Assembly (NCBI RefSeq): GCF_029407905.1
Contig: NW_026577882.1
Location: 5,208,001-5,272,000 of the forward strand
DNA from: Bubalus kerabau
Taxonomy: Eukaryota; Chordata; Mammalia; Artiodactyla; Bovidae
DNA length: 64,000 nucleotides
Direction: 5' to 3'
The notes below the pieces were generated by a model. It was given only the letters and a program-made list of their open reading frames with translations. It had not been told where the DNA came from and searched no databases. The translations under genes and the position numbers were made by a program. Shown here piece by piece: positions 10,189 through 19,590 of this stretch; position 1 is the first letter of the stretch; every line of letters starts with the position of its first letter.

Positions 10189-10901
10189 TAGATATAAAAG
10201 GGGATGAGAACAGTCAGGTAGGATCACATATGCCACCGTGAAACAATACTTCTCCTCTTAGCCAAAGCTAACAAAAGATTTCTGTTCTAGGTCAACCTAG
10301 AAGAGATCACTTAAGAGGTAAAGAAACTTAAACTCCATTAGCAAAGGCAGTTCGACATCTCAAGAAAACTTGTGCTAGGCACAAAACTCTTTTCTGGGGG
10401 CCTACTTTCCCTACAACCTCCTTATCCCATTCTGTACCCATTCCTTTGCTTCTCCCATCCTGAAAATGCCACCTCTAAGACAGAACTACTTCGTTTTCCT
10501 TCTTAAAGTGTGATTGCATTCCATACATTCTTGTAATAACAAGTCATACATTTCCCTTCAGCAACCAAGAACTGACTCTTATATTGGCATTTGATAGATT
10601 GGTGAGCATACCTATCAGTGATAATAGCGCCCACCCCACTTCCTGCAAGAACAGAACAAAACAAAACAAAACAAAAAAATTGCTTTCTTACATTTAATAT
10701 GTTCGGATGGTGCCAGTCACTATTCATGCAGAGTCAAAAATCTCTTTTGTTTCTGTGTAAAAGGGAGGTCCTTTCAAGTCGTGAATGTTTAAGAAGTTTC
10801 ATTTATTTGGAAGTGACCTAGCTATTCAATACACTGTCGTCACTTAGTTTAGCACCAGGATAGAAACTCAGGTAACCAAAACACCTGGAGGAACGATTGT
10901 A
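10189..10901. other. Unclassified U1 segment between SINEs
   Basis: AT-rich non-coding sequence. It has a TATAAAAG at 10193-10200 that overlaps the SINE target duplication and is destroyed in U2, and an (ACAAA)n stretch near 10650-10678. No gene is recognised. Confidence 0.55.
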
Positions 10902-11083
10902 AGTTCAGTTCAGTTCAGTTGCTCAGTCGAGTCTGACTCTTTGGGACCCCGTGGCCTGCAGGACGCCAGGCTTCCGTGTCCATCACCAACTCCAGGGGCT
11001 TGCTCAAACTCATGTCCATCGAGTCAGTGATGCCATCCAACCATCTTATCCTCTGTCATCCCCTTCTCCTCTGCCTTCAGTCA
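10902..11083. mobile_element. Bov-A-type SINE (ART2-like), U1 copy
   Basis: It starts with repeated GTTCA units and GCTCAGTCGAGTCTGACTC and continues through CTCATGTCCATCGAGTCAG to CCTTCAGTC. This is a Bov-A unit in the opposite orientation to the Bov-A2 at 9911. The U2 copy is at 15357-15540. Confidence 0.85.
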
Positions 11084-11925
11084 AGACTATGAGAGGCAGA
11101 TATTTTAGAGTATAATTATTGTTAAGAGTTTATCTAAAAGCTCATATCACATTTACATTTTCTACATTGGTTGTTGCTGTTTCCAGGTACTTTCTTGCTG
11201 ACAAGCTTGTGACACATATAACAATAGAGCAATTTTTACCTCAAAAGAAACCTAGGCACTATGAACATGTTGTGCTTAATGTTGTTGACTCTTAGACATG
11301 TCTATAGTGGAGGAGCAAAACCAAAAATACTAGATATTTAATATTGACTAGTTCCCAGTTCACGGGACTCTGACATTCATTTAGGTCAATGTTTTCTTGT
11401 ATTTCCAGCAGTTTGATTTGGAAGGGCTGCCTTGTCTTGAGACCATTGAAATCAGAACTCAGAACTTGAGCAATATTATCAAAAAACACAAGGCTCACAC
11501 TGACACATACCTTAATCCAGACAGACAGACAAGACATCTTCCAGGTTTCCGCCTGAGATTTAAAATATTTCTTTGAGCCGTTTTCCTGGGGAGTGGGGGG
11601 GGGAGTGGGGGTGGCAGCGAGGCAGGCTTGGGTAACAAGCTAATTGTTGGTCATTGCATATGCAAAGAACCAGCTTTCCGGGTTCCAAGGAAAAAAGTTT
11701 CCTTGGTACCCAATTTTGTTTGGATCTATAGACTCTCATGGCCCTCCTAGGTCAGGACATCTTTCCTTTCTGTAGTCCTCGTTTTATCCCTAAATCATAG
11801 ACAGCTTGGATTGTCTCTGTGGGGTGGATGTATTGTCCTCGTGTTTGACCTGGAGGCAGTAGCGAGGTCCGAGAGCCTCTCCTGGAACCGGGCGTGGGGA
11901 CGGGGCTCACCAGGAGCCCCTGGTG
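11084..11925. other. Unclassified U1 3' segment leading into U2
   Basis: Mostly AT-rich with a G-run near 11590-11610, rising in GC from about 11860 into the U2 VNTR. A minus-strand frame at 11292-11537 (81 codons, extended to 147 in U2) resembles no family I know. It is about as conserved between copies as its surroundings, so it is not called as a gene. Confidence 0.55.
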
Positions 11926-11929
11926 GAAG

Positions 11930-12364
11930 TGGGCAACGCGCCGGAGCGCGCCAGGGGTGGGGCGATCCCGGGCGGCGCGGGTCGGGGTTCTGTCGGGAGG
12001 GGGTGGGGGGCGGTAACAGTTGTGCTCTCGGGGGTCCCCACTGCAGCTGGAAACGCGCTGGGAGTGCGGCAGGGGCGGGGTGAACCCGGGTGGCGCGGGC
12101 CGGGGTTGGGCTCCTGGCGGGGGTGGGGGAGGGCTTCCCAGTTGTGCTCTCGGTGGTGGCCACTGAGGCTGGAAACGCGCCGGGAGCGCACCCGGGGCGG
12201 GGTAAACCTGGGCTGTGCGGGTCGAGATTTAGATGGCTGTGGGTGGGGGTTCGGTCCCTGTTGTGCTCTCGGGAGTCGCCACTGCGGCTAGGAACGCCCA
12301 TTTCCTACGCTCCTGTGTCCCCAAGGATCCACATCTAGTGGGTGCAGCGGAGGGCTGTGGGCCA
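11930..12364 (+). promoter_or_regulatory. U2 GC-rich VNTR / CpG island
   Basis: Repeat anchors (CAGTTGTGCTC or CTGTTGTGCTC) start at 12017, 12139 and 12258, spaced 122 and 119. It is CpG-rich with GGGGCGGGG-type boxes, like U1. It is followed at 12365-12373 by CAGATCAGG where the other three copies have CAGGTAAGG. Confidence 0.5.
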
Positions 12365-12821
12365 CAGATCAGGGAACTGGGACTGCTTGGAGCAGGGAAC
12401 CAAGTATTCCGTCCTCTGTTGGCACATTCTCAGAGCTCCCCAACCTGGCGGTTGCAGAAAGGCCTCGCCCTTGGTGTCAAGGCCTTTACCGCTCCACCCC
12501 TTTGCTGAAAAATCTCAGTCTGCACGGTTTTCCCAAGCAGCCTAGTGTCCCCTGGAAGTCCAAGGGACAGAACACTGAACTCTGGCCGGCTGGCCCAGCC
12601 CTGCTTCTGGCACTTTGTAAGCCAGCGGGCCCTTGAGCACCTGCTGGGATGGGAAAGGGAAGGGTCCACGGATTGCACCCTAGAAACTTAGTAGGGTGCA
12701 TGGATTTCAAACCCTGGTGGCCGACCAGGCAGCAAAGAAGGGGGGAGGGCACCTTGCTGCCCTTTCATGGCAGTATCTGTGGCTGTCCTGATGCGTGGGC
12801 CTTTTCATGGGGACCTTGTGC

Positions 12822-12827
12822 AATAAA
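12822..12827 (+). terminator. Poly(A) signal AATAAA of U2
   Basis: AATAAA with the same downstream GTTTGGTGTTTTGG element as U1. Confidence 0.55.
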
Positions 12828-13704
12828 AGTTTGGTGTTTTGGTACTGAATAATTAGAAATTGTAAAAAGTTTAAATTATGTGGTGGTGTAATTAAAAAAC
12901 AAAACAAAACAAAACCAAGCCCCAAGTGCTTGGCACAGGGAGGTTTAATTATTGAAGGCCTGTTTTCCTTGCACTGTGGCATTCTATCAAGAAGTGTGCA
13001 GGATTTTTTTTTTTTTTTAAAGAAAAGTGTTCGAAGTGAGGGAAACAGGAAACCCAGAGGTGCCCCTGTATTTTGGGGAAGGCCTTAGGAGGTCACTTGG
13101 AAATGCTGCTGGCTGTGGGGGAGGGGGGCAGATGGGCTGTGCAGGCTTGTCCTTTGCATTCATGTTCTTGTGTGTAGAAACCCAGCTCGGAGCCATCTCC
13201 TGATGTGTAAGAATTTCGCAGACAAACCTTGAGCTAAGCAATGCATTTGTTCCTGAGGAAATGTTTGTCTTAAGCGATGTAAATATCCTATGTATATCTG
13301 CTGGACTCTGGCTTCAGGTCGGTTTCCCCAATAGGCTCAGAAGCGACTTGAACAAAACAGTATGTTTTCCTCGTACCTTGTTCTCCTAATCTATGTTAAG
13401 GAAATGATATATTTGCCTGGAATACTGCCTTTCTTCAAGATTCATGTCAATCAGTTTTTGGCCCAGAATGACTCACCTGCTGCCAATGTGACCTCAAGGC
13501 ATGTCGTGGGGGAGGGGCCTGGTGCCATTCCCTGAGACAGTGCCTTTCTTTCCTTAGCTGACTGCTAGTGCCTGTAGAATATCTGGCTAGAGACCAGCAG
13601 GGCGTACACCCCGCCTCAAGTCTAAGTCAGCAGCTTTCTCTATCTCAGTTATACTTTAATAACAATTGATGACACAAAAGCTCTGAGCGATCAAATCATA
13701 TCAA
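12828..13704. other. Unclassified U2 segment
   Basis: Counterpart of 8336-9220 in U1, with the (AAAAC)n stretch, a shorter T-run, the TGACTCA motif and the weakened CTCF-like site CCAGCAGGGCG at 13594-13604. The C-run of U1 is missing here. Confidence 0.6.
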
Positions 13705-14020
13705 ATCTTCATTTCAGATTGAAGATGCATTCCATGGTATTGCCATCTTAAGTCTTTCCATTGTTATGGAATACCTGTCCATGTATTCAGGATAGTTTTC
13801 AGCCAGGGTGTATAAGTTCCAGTGTGCCAGTCTTGTCATCCTCGTTACATCCATGGCAAAGTGTTGTATTCATGTTGACATTATTGAAAGGGAATTTTTT
13901 TAAATTCCTTTTCAGATTATTATCTGGTAATATATACAGAAAAAACTGTGTAATCTTTCGTTTTTATCAGTTTGGACAGCTTGATAGTTGTCTTTAATTT
14001 CTTTCCTTTCTCATACTTTA
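13705..14020 (-). mobile_element. Diverged L1 fragment, antisense (U2)
   Basis: Orthologous within the tandem unit to the fragment at 9225-9545. Being in the same place in both units, it was present before the U duplication. Confidence 0.45.
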
Positions 14021-14225
14021 AGATTTTCCGGGCACCGTACATGTACTGCCTCACCCCTAATCTCAGTCATGTGTTCAAAGGACTTCTGTCCTTTATTTGT
14101 TTACTTATTTTTTGCAACATTGAATTCGTTTTGACTATGCTGGGTCTCTGCTGCAAGATGGAAGTCGCTAGGACCTCTGGACTGCAGTCTTCCATCTCTT
14201 ACTGACCTCTTGTTGACCTCTGCAG

Positions 14226-14280
14226 AATCCTGGTTGGCGGGAGCTTGTTAGTTCCTCGTTCCTTACCAGGACCTCCTGTG
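14226..14280 (+). other. Candidate 55-bp exon in U2
   Basis: Acceptor GACCTCTGCAG ends at 14225 and donor GTAAGTG begins at 14281, matching U1 exactly in length and splice motifs. Confidence 0.25.
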
Positions 14281-14383
14281 GTAAGTGTTTTTCTCTTCTC
14301 TGTTGCCTTGTAAGGGTGGATGGTCATTGGCATCCCAAAGCTAGCTAGAAGTCAATTATTTAGGCAGGATTGTGCATAGATAT

Positions 14384-14680
14384 GGGAGAAGGCAATGGCA
14401 CCCCACTCCAGTACTCTTGCGTGGAAAATCCCATGGATGGAGGAGCCTGGTAGGCTGCAGTCCATGGGGTCGTTAAGAGTCGGACACCACTGAGCGACTT
14501 CACGTTCACTTTTCACTTTCATGCATGGGAGGAGGAAATGGCAACCCACTCCAGTGTTCTTGCCTAGAGAACCCCAGGGACTGCAGGGCCTCATGGGCTG
14601 CCGTCTATGGGGTCGCACAGAGTCGGACACGACTGAAACGACTTAGCAGCAGCAGCGGCGGCAGCAGCAGCAGAAGCAGT
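14384..14680 (+). mobile_element. Bov-A2 SINE (U2 copy)
   Basis: Full dimeric Bov-A2 with its AGC-rich tail (about 14646-14678, interrupted by GGC). It keeps the 12 bp missing from the U1 copy. The right target-site copy has mutated (GCATCGATAAC), while the left TAGATAT (14377-14383) remains. Confidence 0.9.
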
Positions 14681-15356
14681 GCATCGATAACAAAAGGGCT
14701 GCAAACAGTCAGGAAGGATCACATATGTCACCGTGAAACACTACTTCTCCACTTAGCCAAAGCTAACAAAAGATTTCTGTTCTAGGTCAACCTAGAAGAG
14801 ATCACTTAAGAGGTAAAGAAACTTAAACTCCATTAGCAAAGGCAGTTCGACATCTCAAGAAAACTTGTGCTAGGCACAGAACTCTTTTCTGGGGGTCCAC
14901 TTTCCCTACAACCTCCTTATCCCATTCTGTACCCATTCCTTTGTTTCTCCCATCCTGAAACGGCCACCTGTAAGACAGAACTACTTTGTTTTCCTTCCTC
15001 AAGTGCCATTGCATTCCACATACTTTCTTGTAATAACAAGTCATACATTTCCCTTCAGCAACCAAGAACTGACTTTTATATTGGCATTGGCAATAGCCCG
15101 CCCCCCTCCCCCCACCCCAAGAACAGAACAAAACAAAACAAAACAATTGCTTTCTTACATTTAACATGTCAGGATGGTGCCAGACACTATTCATGGAGAG
15201 TCAAAAATCTCTTTTGTTTCTGTGTAAAAGGGAGGTCCTTTCAAGTCGTGAATGTTTCAGAACTTTCATTTATTTGGAAATGACCTAGCTATTCAATACA
15301 CTGTCGTCACAAGGATAGAAACTCGGGTAACCAAAACACCTGGAGAAACGTTTGTT
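14681..15356. other. Unclassified U2 segment between SINEs
   Basis: Counterpart of 10189-10901 in U1. The TATAAAAG of U1 is absent. A C-rich run and (ACAAA)n lie near 15100-15146. No gene is recognised. Confidence 0.55.
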
Positions 15357-15540
15357 AGTTCAGTTCAGTTCAGTTGCTCAGTCGTGTCTGACTCTTTGGG
15401 ACCCCGTGGCCTGAAGGACGCCAGGCTTCCGTGTCCATCACCAGCTCCAGGGGCTTGCTCAAACTCATGTCCATCGAGTCAGTGATGCCATCCAACCATC
15501 TTATCCTCTGTCATCCCCTTCTCCTCTGCCTTCAATCAAG
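15357..15540. mobile_element. Bov-A-type SINE (ART2-like), U2 copy
   Basis: Same element and position as 10902-11083 in U1, beginning with repeated GTTCA units and ending near CCTTCAATC. Confidence 0.85.
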
Positions 15541-16375
15541 ACTATGAGAGGCAGATATTTTAGAGTATAATTATTGTAAAGAGTTTGTCTAAAAGCTCAT
15601 ATCACATTTACATTTTTTACTTTTGTTGTTGTCGTTTCCAAGTAGTTTCTTGCTGACAAGCTTGTGACAGATATAACAATAGAGCAATTTTTACCTCAAA
15701 AGAAACCTAGGCACTATGAACATGTTGTGCTTAATGTTGTTGACTCTTAGACATGTCTATAATGGAGGAGCAAAACCAAAAATACTAGATATTTAATATT
15801 GACTAGTTCCCAGTTCACGGGACTCTGACATTCATTTAGGTCAATGTTTTCTTGTATTTCCAGCAGTTTGATTTGGAAGGGCTGCCTTGTCTTGAGACCA
15901 TTGAAATCAGAACACAGAACTTGAGCAATATTATCAAAAAACACAGGGCTCACACTGACACATACCTTAATCCAAACAGACAGACAAGACATCTTCCAGT
16001 TTTCCGCCTGAGATTTAAAATATTTCTTTGAGCCAGTCTTCTGGGGAGTGGGGGGATAGGGGTGGCAGTAAGGCAGGCTTGGGTAACAAGCTAATTGTTG
16101 GTCATTGCATATGCAAAGAACCAGCTTTCCGGGTTCCAAGGAAAAAAGTTTCCTTGGTAACCAACTTTGTCTGGTTCTATAGAATATCATGGCCCTCCTA
16201 GGTCAGGTCATCTTGCCTTTCTGTAGTCCTCGTTTTATCCCTAAATCATAGACAGCTTGGATTGTCTCTGTGGGGTGTATGTATTGTCCTCATGTTTGAC
16301 CTGGCGGCAGCAGCGAGGTCCGAGAGCCTCTCCTGGAACCGGGCGTGGGGACGGGGCTCACCAGGAGCCACTGAT
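15541..16375. other. Unclassified U2 3' segment leading into U3
   Basis: Counterpart of 11084-11925. The GC-rich lead-in (from about 16300) again precedes a VNTR. The 147-codon minus-strand frame at 15747-16190 is not called as a gene. Confidence 0.55.
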
Positions 16376-16842
16376 GAAGGTGGGCAGCGCCCCTGGAGCG
16401 CGGCAGGGGCGGGGCGAACCCGGGCGGCGCAGGGCGGGTGTCGGCTCCTGGCGGGGGTAGGGGAGGGCTTCCCAGTTGTGCTCTCGGAGATGGCCACTGC
16501 AGCTGGAAACGCGCCGGGAGCGCAGCCAGGGTGGGGTAAACCTGGGCTGCACAGGTCGAGATTCCGCTCGCTGTGGGTGGGGGGTCGGTCCCTGTTGTGC
16601 TCCCGGGGGTCGCCAATATGGCTGGGAACCCGCCGGGAGCCCGGCAGGGCCGGGGCGAAACCTGGCGGCACGGGGCGGGGTGGGGTTACGTTCGCAGTGG
16701 GGGTCGGCTCCTGGCGGGGTTGGGGGAGGGCTTTCCAGATGTGCTGTTGGGGGTCGCCATTGCGGCTGGGAATGCCCATTTCGTGAACTCCTGGATCCCC
16801 AAGGATCGGCATCCATTGGCCACAGCGGAGGGGTGCGGAACA
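16376..16842 (+). promoter_or_regulatory. U3 GC-rich VNTR / CpG island
   Basis: Repeat anchors are at 16473, 16592 and 16736. The last spacing is 144 because about 25 bp (around GGGTTACGTTCGCAGTGG) is inserted. It is CpG-rich with GC boxes. Confidence 0.5.
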
Positions 16843-16849
16843 CAGGTAA
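16843..16849 (+). other. Candidate 5' splice site in U3
   Basis: CAG|GTAAGG, with the GT at 16846-16847, at the same place as in U1 and U4. Confidence 0.4.
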
Positions 16850-17271
16850 GGGAACGGGGACTGCGTGGAGCAGGGAACCATGTATTCCGCCCTGTGTTGG
16901 CACAGTCTCAGAGCTCCCCAACCTGGCGGTCGCAGAAAGGCCTCGTCTTTGGGGTCAAGGCCTTTACCGCTCCACCCCTCTGCTGAAAAACCTCAGAGTC
17001 TGCGCGGTTTTCCCAAGCAGCCTAGTGTCCGCTGGAAGTCCAAGGGACAGAACCCTGAGTTCTGGCCGGCTGGCCCAGCCCTGCTTCTGGCACTTTGTAG
17101 GCCAGGGGGCCCTGGAGCACCTGCTAGGATGGGAAAGGGAAGGGTACGCGAATTGCACCCTGGTGGCCGCCCAGGCAGCAAAGAAGTGGGGAGGGCACCT
17201 TACTGCCCTTTAATGGCAGACAGAATCTGTGGATGTCCTGCTGCGTGGGCCTTTTCATGTGGACCTTGTGC

Positions 17272-17277
17272 AATAAA
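17272..17277 (+). terminator. Poly(A) signal AATAAA of U3, next to satellite
   Basis: AATAAA is kept, but the G/T-rich downstream element seen in U1, U2 and U4 is replaced by satellite sequence. Transcripts of U3 may therefore read through into the satellite (inference). Confidence 0.45.
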
Positions 17278-17282
17278 AGTTT

Positions 17283-19590
17283 ACCGGTGACCTTAGGGAA
17301 GTTCCCAGTGTGCTTCTGACAGATGAGGGATGCTGAGGAGTTGGCGGGGCCTCTCAGGACTCCGCTGGGTTTGGCGCAATGGAAGAGGGCCTCATCTCCA
17401 GGGAAGGCAGGAACCTCAGGCTTCCTCTCCGTTTCGGACTCCGACCGCAGGGTCCCTGCAGAGTTGGGAAAGGAGAGTCAGGAATCGTCTTGTCTGAGGA
17501 AGGGAACCCCGCTGGCCTCTCGAGGTGCTCAGGGGGTCTCAGGCCCCTTGTTGAGCTGTGTGTGGAACCTGCGGGTGTTTCCGGAAATGCACGACGGTGA
17601 CAGTGCCCCTTCATGTTGTGCCTTCACCCACTGGGTTGCCTTCGAAGAGGTGTCCGGGCCTCGGGTTCTTTTCAAGAGCGGACAGGGTAATCGGGGTCTT
17701 TCGGCATGTGGGACCACCCACGGGGCTAGTCTCAAATTTCCTAGTGAGGCCGGCTTCATCCTGAGGTGTGCTGGGAAGGCCGGGGACCCTTCCAGGCAAC
17801 GCAGGGGGATCGACTCTCCTGTCGCCATCAGGAGGGGAGAAGGGGCTCAGATGAAGTGGGGACGGAACCCTCGGTGTTACCCTCGAGGGAAACCGGCGTG
17901 TGGGGGACTTTTGGGGGTTGCATGAAAGGAGTCAGGTACCGTTTCGCACTTCAGGACAGAACCTGGGACTTCCCTTGAGACGCCGTAGCGGGCAAGGGCC
18001 TCATCTTGCGAAGACGTTGGGACCATGTGGATTTTCTCGAGTTGCGGCGGGATTCTATAGTTACGACGGGGATTTCAGGCTTCCTCTTGTGTTGGCCCCG
18101 GGAAGCCTAAACTTCCATTCGAGTTGCGAAGGAAAGCTGAGGGTTGCACTCGAGTCACTGCAGGGCCAAAGAGACCTCATCTAGGCCTGTGTCCGGGACT
18201 TAACGTTCCTCTCAAGGGAAGACAGGGATCTCAGGGTGGCGTTCCAGACTCCCCCGGGGAGTCAGGCCTCGCCTCGAGGGCAAGCCAAGGATGCTGCTCT
18301 CCTCTCAAGTCGCGACGCAGATCTCTTGGAGCCCACTGAGTGGCCTCAAGGGAGTCAGGCCTTCTGTTCAGTTTGGAGAGAGGACTCGGGATTTTGCTCT
18401 GGGTCAGGCAGGAAAAGAAGGCCCTCACCTTGCGAGCATGGGGGCTTCTCAGGGGTTTCCTCGAGCTGCGGCGCCCGTGGGGGTTTTCTCACGAGGCAAG
18501 ACGAGGATCTCAGGGAGCCTCTCGTGCGGTGCCAGGGAAGTCAGGTCTCTGTGCGCGTGCTGAGGGGGAGCGCCTCATGGCTCTCCAGTCATGGGAGAGG
18601 ACTAGGGCCTCCAGACGCGTTGAAGAAGGACACGCGAGGTCTTTCTGGGGTTGCGGCGGGAAAGCCTCGTTTCCCTCGACTTCTGCCGGGGACCTGAGGG
18701 AACTTCCCATGGTGCCTCTGATAGGTGAGGGATGCTGTGGAGTTGGCGGGGCCTCTCGGGACTCCGCTGGGCTTGGCGCAATGGAAGAGGGCCTCATCTC
18801 GAGGGGAGACAGGAAACTTAGGCTTCCTCTCCTTTTCGGACTCCAACCACAGGGTCCCTGCAGAGTTGGGACAGGAGAGTCAGGCCTCGTCTTGTCTGAG
18901 GAAGGGAACTCCGCTTGCCTCTCGAATTGCTCAGGGTGTCTCACGCACCTCGTCGAGCTGTGTGTGGAAACCGCGGGTTTTTCCGGACGACGCACGGGGG
19001 TGTCAGTGCCCCTTCGAATGGTAACTTCACCCACAGGGTTGCCTTCGAAGAGGTGTCCGGGCATCGGGTTCTTATCCAGAGCGGACTGGGAAATCGGGGT
19101 CGTTCGGCATGTGGCACAACCCACGGGGCTCGTCTCGAATTTCCTCGGGAGGCCGGCCTCATCCTGAGGTGTGCCGGGAAAGCCGGGAACCCCTTCCAGA
19201 ATACGCAGGGGAATCGACTCTCCTGTCGTGATGAGGAGGGGAGAAGGGGCTCAGATGAAGGGGTGCCAGGACCCTCGGTGTTCCCCTCGAGGGGACCCGG
19301 CGTGTCTGGGAAATTTTGGAGGTCGCATGAAGGGTGTCAGGTACCGTTTCGCAACTCAGGACGGAACGTGAGACTTCCCTTGAGACGCCGTAGTGGGCAA
19401 GGGCCCCATCTTGCGAAGACGTTGGGACCACGTGGTTTTTCTCGAGTTGCGGCGGGATTCTCGAGTTACGACGGGGATTTCAGGCTTCCTCTTGGGTTGG
19501 CCCTGGGAAGCCCCATCTTCCATTCGAGTTGCGAGGGAAAGCTGGGGGTTGCGCTCGAGTCACTGCAGGGCCCAAGAGACCTCATCCAGG
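17283..19590 (+). repeat. Satellite block, intermediate class A'
   Basis: It shares with class A the phrases GGGAACTTCCCA and GACCCTCGGTGTT, but has CTCATCTAGG and GACGTTGGGACCA. It is most like 42900-45153. The block begins in mid-monomer directly after U3. Confidence 0.65.

Larger units (their letters stand above)
7455..11925 (+). repeat. U1: first copy of the ~4.47-kb U unit
   Basis: A composite unit repeated in tandem (U1, U2, truncated U3) and again at the right edge (U4). Order: GC-rich 120-bp VNTR, candidate splice donor, about 450 bp of conserved sequence, AATAAA, then a 3.5-kb lower-GC part with an antisense L1 fragment, a Bov-A2 and an ART2-type SINE. AATAAA positions in successive units (8330, 12822, 17272) give periods of 4492 and 4450 bp. 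U1 and U4 are entered from R sequence (GAACGCTAGAAGCTGGGAAG just upstream). U2 and U3 are entered from the end of the preceding U. Confidence 0.85.
11926..16375 (+). repeat. U2: second copy of the U unit
   Basis: A full-length tandem copy of U1, roughly 95% alike by eye, with the same VNTR, poly(A) signal, L1 fragment, Bov-A2 and ART2-like SINE in the same order. Differences include the lost splice donor, a weakened CTCF-like motif and a 2-bp deletion near 12517 that shifts the open frame shared by U3 and U4. Confidence 0.85.
16376..17282 (+). repeat. U3: truncated third U copy, cut just after its poly(A) signal
   Basis: It keeps the VNTR, the donor and the conserved body, but ends five bases after AATAAA at AGTTT, where satellite begins (ACCGGTGACC). 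It has a 34-bp deletion relative to U1, U2 and U4 at 17158-17161, between two CCCT copies. An uninterrupted frame of 245 codons (16476-17213) spans the VNTR and body and shares its C-terminal part with the frame at 62897-63475. No family is recognised. Confidence 0.8.

Noticed and set aside
10193..10200. TATAAAAG as a possible TATA promoter in U1
   Set aside because: It overlaps the Bov-A2 target duplication, is destroyed in U2, and has no downstream gene-like feature.
15747..16190. Minus-strand frame of 147 codons in U2 (81 codons at 11292-11537 in U1)
   Set aside because: Not a family I recognise, the N-terminal part is not shared by U1, and the copies are no more alike than surrounding non-coding sequence.
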